A stretch of 64,000 nt of DNA, taken from Heliocidaris tuberculata (Eukaryota; Echinodermata; Echinoidea; Camarodonta; Echinometridae). The stretch is taken from NCBI GenBank assembly GCA_025618425.1, contig CM046841.1:10054654-10118653 (forward strand). The letters run 5' to 3'. The translations under genes were made by a program, and so were the position numbers. This document shows, in pieces, positions 1 through 20,200 of the stretch. Under the pieces are notes generated by a model that saw only the letters and a program-made list of their open reading frames with translations, was not told where the DNA came from and did no database searches. Numbering within the stretch: the first letter of the stretch is position 1; each line of letters begins with the position of its first letter.

Positions 1-1575
1 AGGCAGTAATATTACTGATGTGGCTATCCTAGGTAAGTAACATCAATTTATTATTATTTATTATTCTAAAACTCTGATGTTTCTTGGTGCCTTACCATGG
101 TATCTACCTTGACAGTCTCACCCACAACCAACTTTGTGGCTATTAGGAAGCTTTTGATTATGATAGCTGAGGGTCCTAGCTGACAGATAAACACCATCTC
201 AGGCTGTACAGACACTTGTTCTTTGTTTTGTATTGATTAGTTACAGAAATATTCCAATTTTATCATACTGTTTCTATAGCAACAGCCATGTTTTGACATG
301 ACGGTGACTTCCAATGACTCAGATTCTGCTTGCAATCAAACAGGCACCCCAAAATACATAAAGTTAGATGGTTACAATTTGTTTTTGTGATGTTGAATTA
401 TAGATATATGGTATTTTCTAAAATACAATTCCTTGGTGTGTTACCATAGTAACCACTCTAGTGGCCACGCCTACCCCCAACTTTATGTCAAACAAGAAGA
501 ATATGAGAGCTGAGGGTCCTAGCTAACAGAAAAACATGATTTAAGATTGTGCAGACAGTTGTTTTCTATTTTATATTGATAAATCATAGCAACGGCCCTT
601 TTTTACATGCCCATGACTTCAAATGACTCAGATTGTGGTTGGAATCAGTCGGGAAGCTTGAAATACATCTATTAGGATCCTTGCCTTGTATTCAAGGTTG
701 TTAAATATCAAATACATGGTATTGTCTCAAACACCAGTATTTCTTGATGTGTTACCATAGTAACAACCCTAGCGGTCACGCCCACCACCACAATGATGTC
801 AAACAGGCAAATTACAATAGCTGAGGGTCATAACTAATATAAAAACATTATTAAAGATTGTGCAGACACCTTTTTCTTTCTATTTTGTAATGGTTAGTTA
901 TAGATTTTTTCACAAATAACAGCTTTTTGTTGGACCGTTTCCATAGCAACCTTTTTTGACATGCCCATGACTTTAAATGGCTCAGATTGTGGTTGGAATC
1001 AGTAAGGCAGCTTGAAATACACATATCAGGATGCTTACCATATATTTTATAGCTACTGAATTACAAATATACAGTATCTTCTAAAATTCCAGTATACTTT
1101 GATGTGTTACCATGGTAACGGCCCTAGAGGCCACACCCACCACCAACTGTACATCAAATCAGCAGATTATGATAGCTGAGGGTCCTAGCTAATAGAAAAA
1201 CATACTTTAGGCTTGTGCAGACACCTTTTTGTCTATTTCATATTGATAAGTTTAGAAATTTTTCAAAAATACCCGCTTTTTATGGTACCGTTTCCATAGT
1301 AACAGCCATTTTTTGACATGATCATGACTTTAAATGACTCTGATTATGGTTGCAATCGATTGGGCACCTTAAAATACATATATTAAGATGCTTTCCAAGT
1401 ATTTTTAGATTGTTGAATTGGAATTATATGACTTTTCCTAAAATTCACATTTTTCTTGATCTGTTACCATGGTAACTGTCCTGACGGCCACACCCACCAC
1501 CAACTTTATGGCAAACAAGCAGATTCTGATAGCTGAGGGTCCTAACTAACAGAAAAAAATCATTAAAAATTGTGC
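1..1575. repeat. Tandem array, about five copies of a ~340-bp unit
   Basis: The phrase AGCTGAGGGTCCTAGCT or a close variant recurs near 163, 508, 819, 1171 and 1530, each time preceded by a TTACCATGGTAAC-like palindrome and a GGCCAC(A/G)CCCACC block and followed by AGAAAAACAT and a (G)TGCAGACA block. Spacing is about 315-360 bp and copies differ by many substitutions and small indels, so the array is old. It is cut by the window start. No coding potential is visible. Confidence 0.85.
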
Positions 1576-2639
1576 CTAAGGGGGGGGGGACCTTTTCGGT
1601 TACTGGCCCATGGACTATAAGAACATAGGACACAATCAAAGCCACAATCAAAGCCACAATTAAGGCAAAATTTCAATTTCAATAGAGTTAGCCTAAACCC
1701 CCAATATCGTAGGTTTGGCCACCAACATTTCATTGTGTTTCTTATTTGAAATAAAAATAATTTAAAGGGCATTTCATAGTCATAGATGACCTATAAAAAC
1801 AAACAAAGTGTTGGGTTTTTTTCAAAACCTAATCTAATATTAGTTACCTCAAGAGTAAGTTTATCTGGGTTCCCTGGTGTTTTTCTTTGCTGCTTGATAC
1901 TTCAGTTTGCTCAATACACATAATGCTATTTTATTTAGGGACCAAAATACAGTCAGATGCGCTTTTGACTTTAAACAAAAGTTTATTAAAATTTTGATTT
2001 AATTTGCAAATTTCTATGACAGAGACATATTACCTCTTGAAAACAAAAACAAAAACAAATGCACAAAAAAAATCATAACGTTTTCTCATGTCAGTTTGGT
2101 ACATGGTTCACTATAATAGAATTTATCCCCAAATGAGAGCTACAATGCTTTTTAGTCACAGACATATATATAACAATGAAGAATTCATACCATCGAAGCA
2201 TCAGAAGATTGACATTTTAAGGACATCTATGAAAATAACAAACTGGATATGAAAAGAAAAGATCTTCAAGATGCTTGATTTTCAATATCAAGATTCAAGC
2301 CTTTACTTAAAGACAACTACAGGGACGCAATGAATAATAACAAAAAAGTCCTCTGTGACAGTTGGCCTTTCAACAAGAAAGAGTGCTCAAAGAAATTGAA
2401 ATAAAGTACATACTAGGTTGTCAATTTTAAGGCAGGTTAGACTGTATAGCATAATGAGGAATCTTTTTTTTTTTTTTGTAGACGATACTCAAGAAATATC
2501 ACTTGTTTCATTTGATTCCATCCTTCACTAACCCAGCTTATGAATGATAATTAAATTGACTTGTAATCTTACTTTCACATAGGTATTCTACAAACACGTT
2601 CATAATCTACTACAATTATTCATTAAGGTGGACCAAGTC
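1576..2639. other. Unassigned AT-rich DNA downstream of COPS5
   Basis: No gene, exon or clear repeat is recognised here. It lies 3' of COPS5 on the transcribed strand. TTTATT (AATAAA on the minus strand) occurs near 1980, and again near 2693 just beyond this stretch, but nothing shows which signal, if any, ends the transcript. Confidence 0.4.
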
Positions 2640-2915
2640 AGACCTGGTTTAATTTAGTCCACTCATTCAGAAAGCACAAAGTTTTTTAAATTCTTTATTC
2701 TGTAAAAGTTACTGTAATTATGTAACAAAAGTAATAAACAAAATAATCCAGTCGAGAAATGAAAACGATACGCTGATTTTATGCTGAGATGTCTTTTGTT
2801 CGTCCATTTAGTTACATAATTATGGTAATTTTATAGCATAAGAAGGTTGATTCATAACTGGTGCTCCAAAAATGAGTGGACTAAATCTACCCACTTAAAA
2901 CCTGAACTAAAGTTA
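2640..2915. mobile_element. Short inverted-repeat element (MITE-like)
   Basis: TTTAGTCCACTCATT near 2653 is mirrored by AATGAGTGGACTAAA near 2871. Inside these, GTTACTGTAATTATGTAAC is mirrored by GTTACATAATTATGGTAA, so most of the 275 bp can fold on itself. No reading frame. A non-autonomous DNA transposon is the likeliest source; the superfamily is unknown. Confidence 0.6.
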
Positions 2916-3685
2916 GTATGCGTTTAGGAATACCTCCCTACATCGTTATACTCTCCTCACTTCCAGGTTTCTAGATGCTGTCACAAGCTGGACTTGTGAG
3001 TCATCTTGGTGTAACTAGGCATTCTTGCTCATAATAGCATTACAGATTTTAAAAACCCTACCACCTCACACCCTCTCTTTCTTAGTGATGCTTATCCCCT
3101 GTTTAGACTACCTAAATTCATTGCATGGCTATACAAGAATCGTATAGCTATATGATAAGTAATTAAATTTTCATAGTCTGAACATCGTACATTTATAAAG
3201 AAACGTTGTATAATGAAACGTTATATAGCGAAATGCATGTTTGAGAATCTTTACAAAAGAAAACTTGATAAAGAATCAGCATGCCCTTGTGTCTGAACAT
3301 CGTATCGTACGAGAATCGTATAACTGGGCGGGGCTTATTGTGTGTGTGCACTGATGAGACCAATCAGCTGTAATATCGTATGCTCCATCGCTGTCCTTGA
3401 CGTAACCTGATACAACTCATATGGTGTCAGCTGACTTCCCCAAACCTGTTTCTTTACACGATGTTGTAGTCTGTACACTCCTTTCACTATACCATGATTC
3501 TTTATATGACGTTGCTTTTTAGGAGTATCGTATAATTTCCCTGTAGTAAGAACAGGCTATCACATATGTCTTATGTCACTGACATAGCTACAAATATATT
3601 ATGTTCTTGAAATATTTTTAAAAAGGGTTTTTCTCTAAAGAATCTGGATGCTCTGAAGGGTGAAGGGCTGGTCAAACCTCTTCCA

Positions 3686-3826
3686 TAATGATAGTGATAA
3701 CGAGATTTTCAATTAAAGGGACACCCTGTGCTGTGTGTACATTTGAGTTTGCTCGTGTATATTAATAGTAGGACAGTTGTAGGGAGTACCTTTGATTGAA
3801 AATCTCGCAACTGTTATCGTTATCGG
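3686..3826. repeat. Hairpin just downstream of the COPS5 stop codon
   Basis: GATAACGAGATTTTCAATTAAAGG near 3696 is mirrored by GTACCTTTGATTGAAAATCTCG near 3785, with further pairing of GATAGTGATAAC against GTTATCGTTATC. It begins about 90 nt past the COPS5 stop on the minus strand, so it is probably transcribed in the 3' UTR. It may be an old short inverted-repeat element. Confidence 0.6.
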
Positions 3827-3916
3827 CGAGGTCTGACTCGCACTTAAGTGTGCCTATAATTTTAAGGCTTGTATCAATGTCATTAGTCCCTGTAGTTGAC
3901 AAGGATGTATTGTTTT

Positions 3917-11657
<7,741 letters not shown>

Positions 11658-12189
11658 AATCACGGATTATCTTCACAATTTCAGAGAGAAGTTGATTGAA
11701 GTTGGCTAGCTCATTCCTTAATCACAAGTGTTGCCAATTTTGAGCATTCGACTTGACACAGGAATTCAATGACGAGCGCGAGCTAGAGCTAGGGTTCTAT
11801 ACATACATGTATGGATAACACAATGATCGATGGTGATATGTTTTGTTTTCGTTTTGGCGTTTCAGGTACATGTAGAATTTTTATATGAGAAACGTAATAT
11901 TTCGAATCCGTATTTCTAAGAGTGTGGTACATATATACAGGCCTACATGAAAAAATGGATTGTGTGGTCACTCAAATATCACAATTAAAAACTTTTTTTT
12001 TTCCCCTCCATTTTTCCCCTGTGCACCCTGTGCACTCGTGCATAAACCTCGACCAAATTTGAGAACTTTTTCTCTTCTTGTGATAAATTTTCAAAACATA
12101 CAACAAACAAATACGGAAATATATCCTGGATCTGCCACTAGCTGCTTGCTCCTTTTCAATCCCCAAGAAGCAGTGGGGTATCCAGGATT

Positions 12190-13110
12190 TTATAAAAAGG
12201 GGGAGGGCCCGGGAGGGGGAAGGGGAGGGGAGGGGGAGGGGAGGGGGAGGGGGAGGGGAGGGGGAAGGGGAGGAAGAGGGGGAGGGGGAGGGAATCTAAA
12301 TGCAGGGCTGTCAACTATGTGGAACAGCTTGGAGGGAGATTTGTATATTTTTCTTCTCGCCATCCCTCCAAAAGTCACTCAGTGGGGGCAGGGGCGGATC
12401 CAGGATTTTGTATAAGAGGGGGCACACACAAATGCAGGTTTGTCAACTTTTGGAAAAGGGAGACCCCTATTTTTTTGTCTCGCCAGCTTTCAAAAAGTAG
12501 CTCAGTGGGAGGGGGGGGGGGGGGGTTTGACAAAAAAAAATTTTTTGCCAGACCTCCAAAATTCGCTGGGGGGGGGGGGGGGGGGGGGGGGGGTTATGAG
12601 AGTCCAGTTCCCCTCCATAATTCTCTGACAAGCAATTAAAAAAAAAAAAAGTTTTCGTTCTAAAAGGGGGCCACAATCGAAAAAAGAGGGTCGCAAATGC
12701 ATACTTTTCTTTCAAAAGGGGGGGGGGGGGAGGAGCACAGGCCAGATATGCCCCCCCCCCCATAAATCTGCCACTGAGTGGGGGGGGGGGGGTATCAGAT
12801 TTTATGAGGTCCAGTTTTCCTCCATAATTCTCTGACAAGCAAAAAAAAAAAAGAAAAAGAAAGAAAAAAAAAAGAAGTATCATGCAGTTCTAAAAGATAT
12901 AGATCCGTATTTTTTTCTCTTCTCACCAGCCCCCTCAGCCCTCCAAAGTCGCTCAGTAGGAGGGGGGGGGGGGGGGGGGGGGGTGTCAGATTTTGTGGAG
13001 TCCAGAATTGTCTGACAAGCAACAATAACAACAAAATTAAAAGAAAAAAATATCAGTTCTAAAGGGGGGGGGGGTCTTCCTCCTGCCCCCCTTGGGTATG
13101 CTAGTGCCAT
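12190..13110. repeat. Poly-G tandem repeat region
   Basis: Long G runs (over 20 in places, for example 12567-12593 and 12961-12983) alternate with a repeated module GTCAGATTTTGTGGAGTCCAG...CTGACAAGCAA followed by an A run. The module recurs near 12595, 12790 and 12985. A GGGGAGGGGGAGG microsatellite occupies 12205-12290. All open frames here are proline or glycine artefacts of the runs. The plus strand has strong G-quadruplex potential. Confidence 0.85.
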
Positions 13111-14725
13111 GAAGCTTGCACCACATTACACACCCATGAAAACACAACAATCAGACATTTGAGGCTGCATGCAAAGGATAAGATCTGTCTCTTTTGTGAG
13201 TAATTTAAGAGTTGCTGATCAAGGTCATAACTAAGACCTGTGAAGCTTGATGGGCATTTTTCTCCCAAGGATATAGTAACCCATACACCATAAAATCAGA
13301 AAATCACATTTGGTGTCAAAAAATTTGGAGATCATGATCCAACATTTCTCATTGATGTCAGCATAGTGGGGGGTCTTTTATGACAAACATTATGCAGCAG
13401 GTAGGCCTACTTCTGCAAAATGTTGTATACATACGTGGCCTTCAGAATGTACACTAAATACAAGCAGTACATTCTCAGTGCTAATAAGAGCATCCACAAA
13501 ACAACAGCTGAACTATACATATTTCTGCTTTCATACAAGAACAGTATAACTGTCTCTTTTAATTTCATCTTCATGTCATTTTCACATTAGGAAATTGCTT
13601 TCAAGTTCTTTTAAACACAAGCTCATTTACAAGTATGTACACAACACAAAATACATATATTCTATAAGACGGGCTGGTCTACATACAATTCAGTAAGACA
13701 CTCCTATATTATAAATATATATATTGAATCACACACACATATTTTAATTGTAAACCATTCAGAAAGAATACTTATTTTATCAAGGTATCAATTAGAGTCA
13801 TCATTCAGCACTATACACAAATATCTCTTTAATAATAACAGATGAATTCATCTTTTTATAAGTAAATTTGCCACTTGCAATATTTGCCACATTCGATAAA
13901 CATTAATATGTCGATATATTTCCACATAAATAAGACAATGGAAGAATCTGCAACATTATACGACACAAGCAAATAGATAGAAATACTTCTCACAATTTCA
14001 TTTTTCTTGGCAATATCTTTCCCTGCAATATGCTTTCTGGGTTACACATAACTATATAAAATAATCGATGAAAAAGAAATACATGTATATATCATATCCC
14101 CTTATACAGCTCATATCCCTATGTTCTGGCACATTTGATTAGATATAGGAACAAATGTCAGGGCATTTAAAAATGTGACACAATAATGGATATACCAACA
14201 GAAATTTTGGAAAGGGGGGGGGGGGTGGTGTATCATATTTCCCCTACCCCCTCCTTTAGCAATGTCTCTGTCACAATAGGTAACACAGAAAAAATGTATC
14301 AGCTAGTTCATGGCCCAAACATACCTGTCAATTACAAAAACAATCTCATGTGCATCAAGTTCTAATATTATAAATACCTGTGGTACATACCTGATATACT
14401 TAGGTATGTTGTGGCATATTTTTTCCTCGGTGCTCAAATAAAATTAAGCCCCAGGGTCCACGACAAATCAAGTAATCAGCTACAATCAGTACATTTGAAT
14501 TAAACTTGCAGTCACTGTCCGATCACTTTCACATTCTTTCATGATCCAAATGTGAAATACATGTACTGTACAATCAGAAAATGGTAAAGATTCATGCTAG
14601 TTTCATGCTGCAAACAGCCCCTCTGAACAAATTGCAAAAATTTTGTTTTACAGCAGGAGAAATGCATATAAATACTCTTTATCAGAATGAAAAGACACAG
14701 AACTGATGGGCCAGTCTAAGGTATT
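13111..14725. other. Unassigned DNA between COPS5 and MAPK15
   Basis: AT-rich sequence with no exon-like segment or repeat family recognised, apart from a G run near 14214. It lies upstream of COPS5 and downstream of MAPK15, so it may hold COPS5 regulatory DNA or a MAPK15 3' UTR; neither can be shown. Confidence 0.35.
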
Positions 14726-14727
14726 TT

Positions 14728-15070
14728 ATACAGTGGAAACTCATTATAAAGAGCTCTGATATAACAAGATTCCTGATATAACAAGGTAATTTTGCTGGTC
14801 CCATGTCTTTATGTTCTTTTGGTTTTTTACCCTGATAGAAGGAGATTCCTGACATAACAAAGTAATTTTGCTGGTCCCATGTCTTTATATTCTTTTGTTT
14901 TTTTACCCTGATATACATGTAAGGAGATTCCTGTTATAACAAGGTAATTCTCATGGTCCCATGTCTTTATGTTCTTTTGGTTTTTTACCCTGATATAAGG
15001 AGATTTCTGTTATAACAAGGTAATTTTCCTGGTCCCAAGGTCATTGTTATAGTGTGTTTCCACTGTACAA
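14728..15070. mobile_element. Pogo/Tigger-like MITE with four internal ~80-bp repeats
   Basis: The left end TACAGTGGAAACTCATTATA and right end TATAGTGTGTTTCCACTGTA are inverted repeats flanked by TA. Inside, a unit containing AACAAGGTAATTTTGCTGGT, CCCATGTCTTTATGTTCTTT and TACCCTGATA is repeated about four times (starts near 14776, 14855, 14937, 15014). The CAGTGGAA(A)C...TATAA end is typical of pogo-like elements. No transposase is present. Confidence 0.75.
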
Positions 15071-16127
15071 CATAATACCTACTATATTCAAGATCTAAGT
15101 ATACCTGACAATTGTATTACAATAACAGCCCCACTACAGCTTAGATTAGACCACATACTACAGCTTGGATCAGACCAAATGTGAAGAAAAATTAAACTTT
15201 CAATATCAACAATGTTCATTGTTCTATAATGCTTGTTAACTATCAGATACAAAGTTACAAACTACCTTGAGGATTTGCCCTGAAGAAAATGAAATGCAAG
15301 AGGGAGGGAGACATAAAACGGTGGAAAGATGGGAGACAAACTATTAACTCTTTATCTGCTTTGGTCGCCTAATGGAACAGTTGATTTTGTCACACGTACG
15401 ATGAGACATATACTCCCCCCAAATTTGGCAGTCTAGGATTTCAATCCATGGCAGATAAACAGTTAATATAATAGCTGGGGGGGAGGGGGGGGGGACTGAA
15501 GAGGAGAAGATGGGACAGATATTTGGAATCACACTATACACAGAAAGAAAATACATTGTAACAAACTGTACATTCATAATAGTCAAGGTGAATTGATGAG
15601 GCTCTTAAGACACTGGAAATAAATGCACATTGGATGAATAAAAGCAGAGGAGAACACTACATAGGTCCCATTCCTTCATACATCAGTTAATATAGGAGGC
15701 TGGAGCTTGCTATTTTCAGACCCATTCTAACCCTGATTTAGATGTTTTCTCCAAGCAATACTGTTTCAAGACATGAACTGCCTTTCCTTAAATTCAATTG
15801 TCCTTTTTTCATGAATTATCTTGGAATGAACTGCAAAGCTGTCTCAGTTTGTAGGTTAAGGCATGGTAAACAATTGCTTTGGTCTATGGCTTACAAGCTG
15901 GAATGTTGCTTCTAGGAAAAGTGAATACAGAAACAAGGAATCTTAGCAAGAGAAAAAGCCTGACAATGCAGGTTTAAAACACATTCACAAAATAGTTACT
16001 GTTATTGTACGTCTAAAATTGTCTATACTATAAAAATCTATTGGAAAATAAGTTTATGACGTGCATTCAACCAAACCAAATTTCTGTAGCTCAGCTTTGT
16101 GATAATTAACATATTTCTCTATAAAAA

Positions 16128-16293
16128 AATTCATCACTTTTCGACAAAGTTCCCAACCATGTATATTGTTTTCAAGGACATTACATCTTATTAGAACCAT
16201 GTTAGCACTAAAATAAAATAGTATTTTTGCCAATTTGAAGAACAAAATGTGATCAATTTAGCCCCTAAATAATTCTCGTCACAAAAGGGTTAA
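16128..16293. mobile_element. Partial copy of the TTAA-flanked MITE family
   Basis: TTGAAGAACAAAATGTGATCAATTT and CATTAGAACCATG-like blocks match the complete copy at 23718-24125 in the same orientation. The right end is AAAAGGG|TTAA as in the full copy. The left half is missing or too diverged to see. Confidence 0.7.
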
Positions 16294-16386
16294 TGTCTTT
16301 CTGGCTCTCAGCAGCAGATATGTGAGAGCAAGGACAGCCTACTCAGCCATTTTACATGCATTATAAAAGAAGTTATAACTTATAAC

Positions 16387-16527
16387 AGGGGGGCGTTTCA
16401 TGAAAGGACTTGTCAGATATTTTATCCGACAAATTTCCTCTCAGCCAATCAGATGCAAGGATTTCAGTAGCTTATAACAGTTGTCGGATAAAATATCCGA
16501 CAACTTCCTTTCATGAAACGCTCCCAA
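16387..16527. mobile_element. Hairpin MITE with conserved core, copy 2
   Basis: GCGTTTCATGAAAGGA and its mirror TCCTTTCATGAAACGC bound the element. An inner stem GATATTTTATCCGACAA pairs with TTGTCGGATAAAATATC. The central block with CAATCAGATGCAAGGATTTC is shared with copies at 6421, 30119, 30304 and 47706. Confidence 0.85.
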
Positions 16528-16682
16528 GTAAGCTGGATTATAATAACAAATGAACATTGAAAATTACTGACTGAAAACTCTAAGCTTCTGCAAAACTTAC
16601 TAAGAAGATTTCCAAATTAAGAAATAAATAAAACCTGTCCACCAGGTCAACAATTATTGGTCAACAATTATCGTCTTTTAGA

Positions 16683-17230
16683 TTGACCTGTTACACATAA
16701 CTGCTTGCTGATATCATACCGTATGATTGCGTGTGGGCTACTGAAGACTACCTATTCTGCAGCTTGGCCAAACTGTTTGCTGATATCGTACTGTGGAACT
16801 GATTGTGGACTACTGAATATGACCTGCCCTTTAGCCTGGACAGACTGCTTGCTGATATCATACTGCAGGATTGAATGTGGACTACTGTAGACGACCTACT
16901 CTGTAGCTTGGCTAAACTGTTTGCTGATATCGTACTGTGGCATTGGTGTGTGGACTACATAAGACTACCTGCCCTGTAGCTTTGCCAAACTACTTGCTGA
17001 TATCATACTGCTGAATTGGTTGAGGACTACGTAAGACTACCTGCCTTGTAGCTTGGCCAAACTGCTTGCTGATATCATACTGCTGAATTGGTTGAGAACT
17101 ACATAGGACTACCTGCCCTGTAGCTTGGCCACATTACTTGTAGATATCATAATGTGACATTGGGTGTAGGGTACTGAAGACTACCTTCCCTGTAGCTTGG
17201 CTAAACTGCTTGCTGATATCGTACCATGGG
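16683..17230 (-). repeat. Eight-copy ~72-bp array derived from the end of the MAPK15 coding sequence
   Basis: On the plus strand the unit contains CTGTAGCTTGGCCAAACTG, CTTGCTGATATCATACTG and a (G)GACTACNNAAGACTACC spacer. Units start near 16690, 16752, 16826, 16899, 16970, 17040, 17110 and 17185. The last unit is the MAPK15 C-terminal coding sequence itself ([12 protein letters not shown], then TAG). The other seven lie just past the stop codon, probably in the 3' UTR. Copies differ by substitutions, so the array is not brand new. Confidence 0.92.
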
Positions 17231-20200
17231 CTTGGCTGTAGCTGCCGAACGTGGACCGAGGTGCTCCTGATGAACTTGTGTTCTTCGACCCAAACTGTTT
17301 TCGGCCTACAGAGTGAGAATGCCTGCTGTCTTGGGCTGAGATCGGTCTTTGAGCTGGGACCTGAAAAATAAATACACATTCACACAATACACTTAATATA
17401 GAGAAACTACATTTTCAAAGATCTACCGTGAAAAGAATCAACCCAGTGAAAACCAAAGCCAAAACCAATAACTTGTGTGACCTTCAAACTTCCAGTATCA
17501 ATGTCTAGTAAAATGGAAAAAAATGTTCAAAATTTAAAACAAAGCTGAGAAACAGCTTTCTCTTCATTCTGTTTCAAACGTAATTGAATTTAAAGCTGAT
17601 AATGCATTATTGTATTTTACATAGTGTCATGAGAAAATAAAAAGAGAATGTGCTCGGCAGAAGGGCCCGAGTATACAGTAAGGTTAAAACTTTAAAATGA
17701 ATATTTCTTGGAATGTACATCCGCTGGTCGTGTATCCGTTCACAGCCTTCTTTCTTTGAATTTTTTGGTCTTACTTTCAGGCCCTTTCATTTCTCCATCC
17801 CAAAGTGTGGTTTATTACTGCCCTGTCTATATAATATGGATTGAACAGCAATCACCCCTTCTGGTACACACATACATGTATGACATACACAAAATGAGTT
17901 AATATCCCCCGTTTTAAATAAATCCATACAATGAACTCACTGCAAGCTATCAAGTACCACAGCTCATATAGAAGAAATAGTTGTGACAAGTGCATATGCT
18001 CAAAGGTCCATTTATGGAGCTCCAAAATGCTTTCCCTTCCAAAGACATGTACAATCTCTATGGGAGTGAACTATTCAGTCAACCGTGTATGTGACCTATG
18101 ACTGAGAGCACATCACAACTACCTCTCCTCTCCAAGCTATGTCAGTAAGAACAGTGAAAAAACACGAAAGAGATAACTGATGTGAATTCTGAGACTGCAT
18201 TCCACTACCTACCAGGGAGTCTGATGTTTCCTTATATCACTGGAGGAAAGTGGGAAAAAATGTACTTAGATTTTTAAGTATCTCTCACTCCTCACATACA
18301 AAGTAATGAGCAATCGCTGGGATACTCCCTACACAAAGTTTGGTTGATAAAGATGTACCATGAGACATCTAAAAGAGATTTATTCATTTCCTAGATCAAG
18401 TTTGAAATCTGAAGAATCTATACAGATGTTTTCACAGATTCACCTTGGACGTGCCAAATTTGGATTTTTGGTGTAAACTGTGTATAGCATGGTATTTGTA
18501 CACGCATCTCAGATTATCATTTCTTTTAGAGGGAGGGAATAAGGTAAAGAAGGTTTCTAATGATGAAATGAGCATTTTCTTCAAACTACTGAACTACCAA
18601 TCAATCCTTCATTACAACTTGCAAAAGAAACAGGACTCCCTGATAGCATACAAATGACGCATGCAAATAAATTTGTTAGACCAATCTACCAGCACGAGGT
18701 GAGACTGTGTGCATCTTTTGTAAGAAACCGTAGCTTGATAAATTCACTCCGTATAAAGACTGTTATTTTCCTTGACGGGTCCGTACATACAGGTTTGACT
18801 GCAAGCTAATGTTCTTCCCAGCTGAAATGCTAAAAGTGCCCATAATCTGAAGGGACATGTTACTGAAGTGTCCAACCAAAATTTTTGCTCAAAAAAACAC
18901 CTATTATAACAATAACTTACCAGTCTTGAGCTGGACACAGCTAGGCTCCCTCCGTGATGACCTTTGGTATCCCTAGTGATGGTGCTATTGCGTATGCCGG
19001 CTGAGAATGACCTGGTGCGCTGGTGATGACCAGAGGATGGACGTTGCTGACCAAAGCTTGATGCCTGGTACTGGTTCTCATTGCCATTGTATTGACTCTG
19101 TAAGAAACAGTTAATAATGACGATGGTAACAATGTTTTCTTTTTTTATAGCACGTACATGTATCACATTGTAAGAGATTATCTTTATGTGCTTCCATATT
19201 GCTTGAAAGTAATAACCCACTTTAGCTCCTGCAACTTTGTAACACCCACTTAAAATGTGGGTTGAGACAGACATCTGTAGATAAAATGTCTTATCTGAGA
19301 ACATACGCACAAGGCAGAGATTTGCCCCCTAAACCTCTTGTTTGAGAGGCAAGTGAATGAACCACTATACCACAGTGCTTCCACAATGAAAAACTCTTCT
19401 CAGAGGAAGATATGGGTCTGAACCCTGATTCATTGAATTTATAAACTCTGTATGTTTTTTTAATAACCATATGACAGGGGTACCCCTCAAAATCGATAGC
19501 GCACACCATCTCCCCCCCCCCCCCCCCCGGTGTTTAGCAAGAGATAGCAAGAGAGATGGAGAAAAGAGAGGAAGCGAGTGAGAGAGGGAGAGAGAGAGAG
19601 AGAGAGCATGCAGTGAGGGGAAGAGAGGGATAGAGCAGTGATGGGAGAGAAAGGGGGGGGGGGGTGAAGAGGAAAACAAAAAACAGGAAAAAGAAGATGA
19701 AGTGTGATCCAAGACCGACCCCCCCCCCCCCCTGTTTAGCAAGAGATAGCAAAAGAGAGAGAGAGAGAGAGAGGAAGTGAATTAGAGAGGGAGAGAGAGA
19801 GTGTGCAGTGAGGGGAAGATAGGGATAGTGCAGTGATGGGAGAGAGAGAGAGAGACGGGGGGGGGGGGGGGGGGGAATGAAGAGGAAAACAACTAGCACA
19901 TCAATGATGTGGCGCTCATCCGGCATGCAGCAAAGAAATTGATGCAATTTGTACTTTGAACACATTAGACATTGTAATGAATCGATGAAATGTACATGTA
20001 TTGGTTACATGCATGTACAGATGATGAAGTGCCTATTGCAGATCTGGCTAAATGTGGTTTTGGAAGGAGACAGTGACATGTAGATATGAATGAAAGTCTG
20101 GAAATTGACAACTCAAGTTGCACGACTTCAGTTAAAAGATTTTGGGGAATGTAAATTTTAATAGTTTTACTGTGTGACAGAGAAATTTGAAATAAAGCAT

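Noticed and set aside
12190..13110. Several proline/glycine-rich frames on both strands
   Set aside because: Produced by G and C homopolymers; no domain, no splice context.
19365..19965. Frames of 125 and 143 codons rich in Ser/Leu/Pro
   Set aside because: Translation of (GA)n and poly-C repeats inside a MAPK15 intron.
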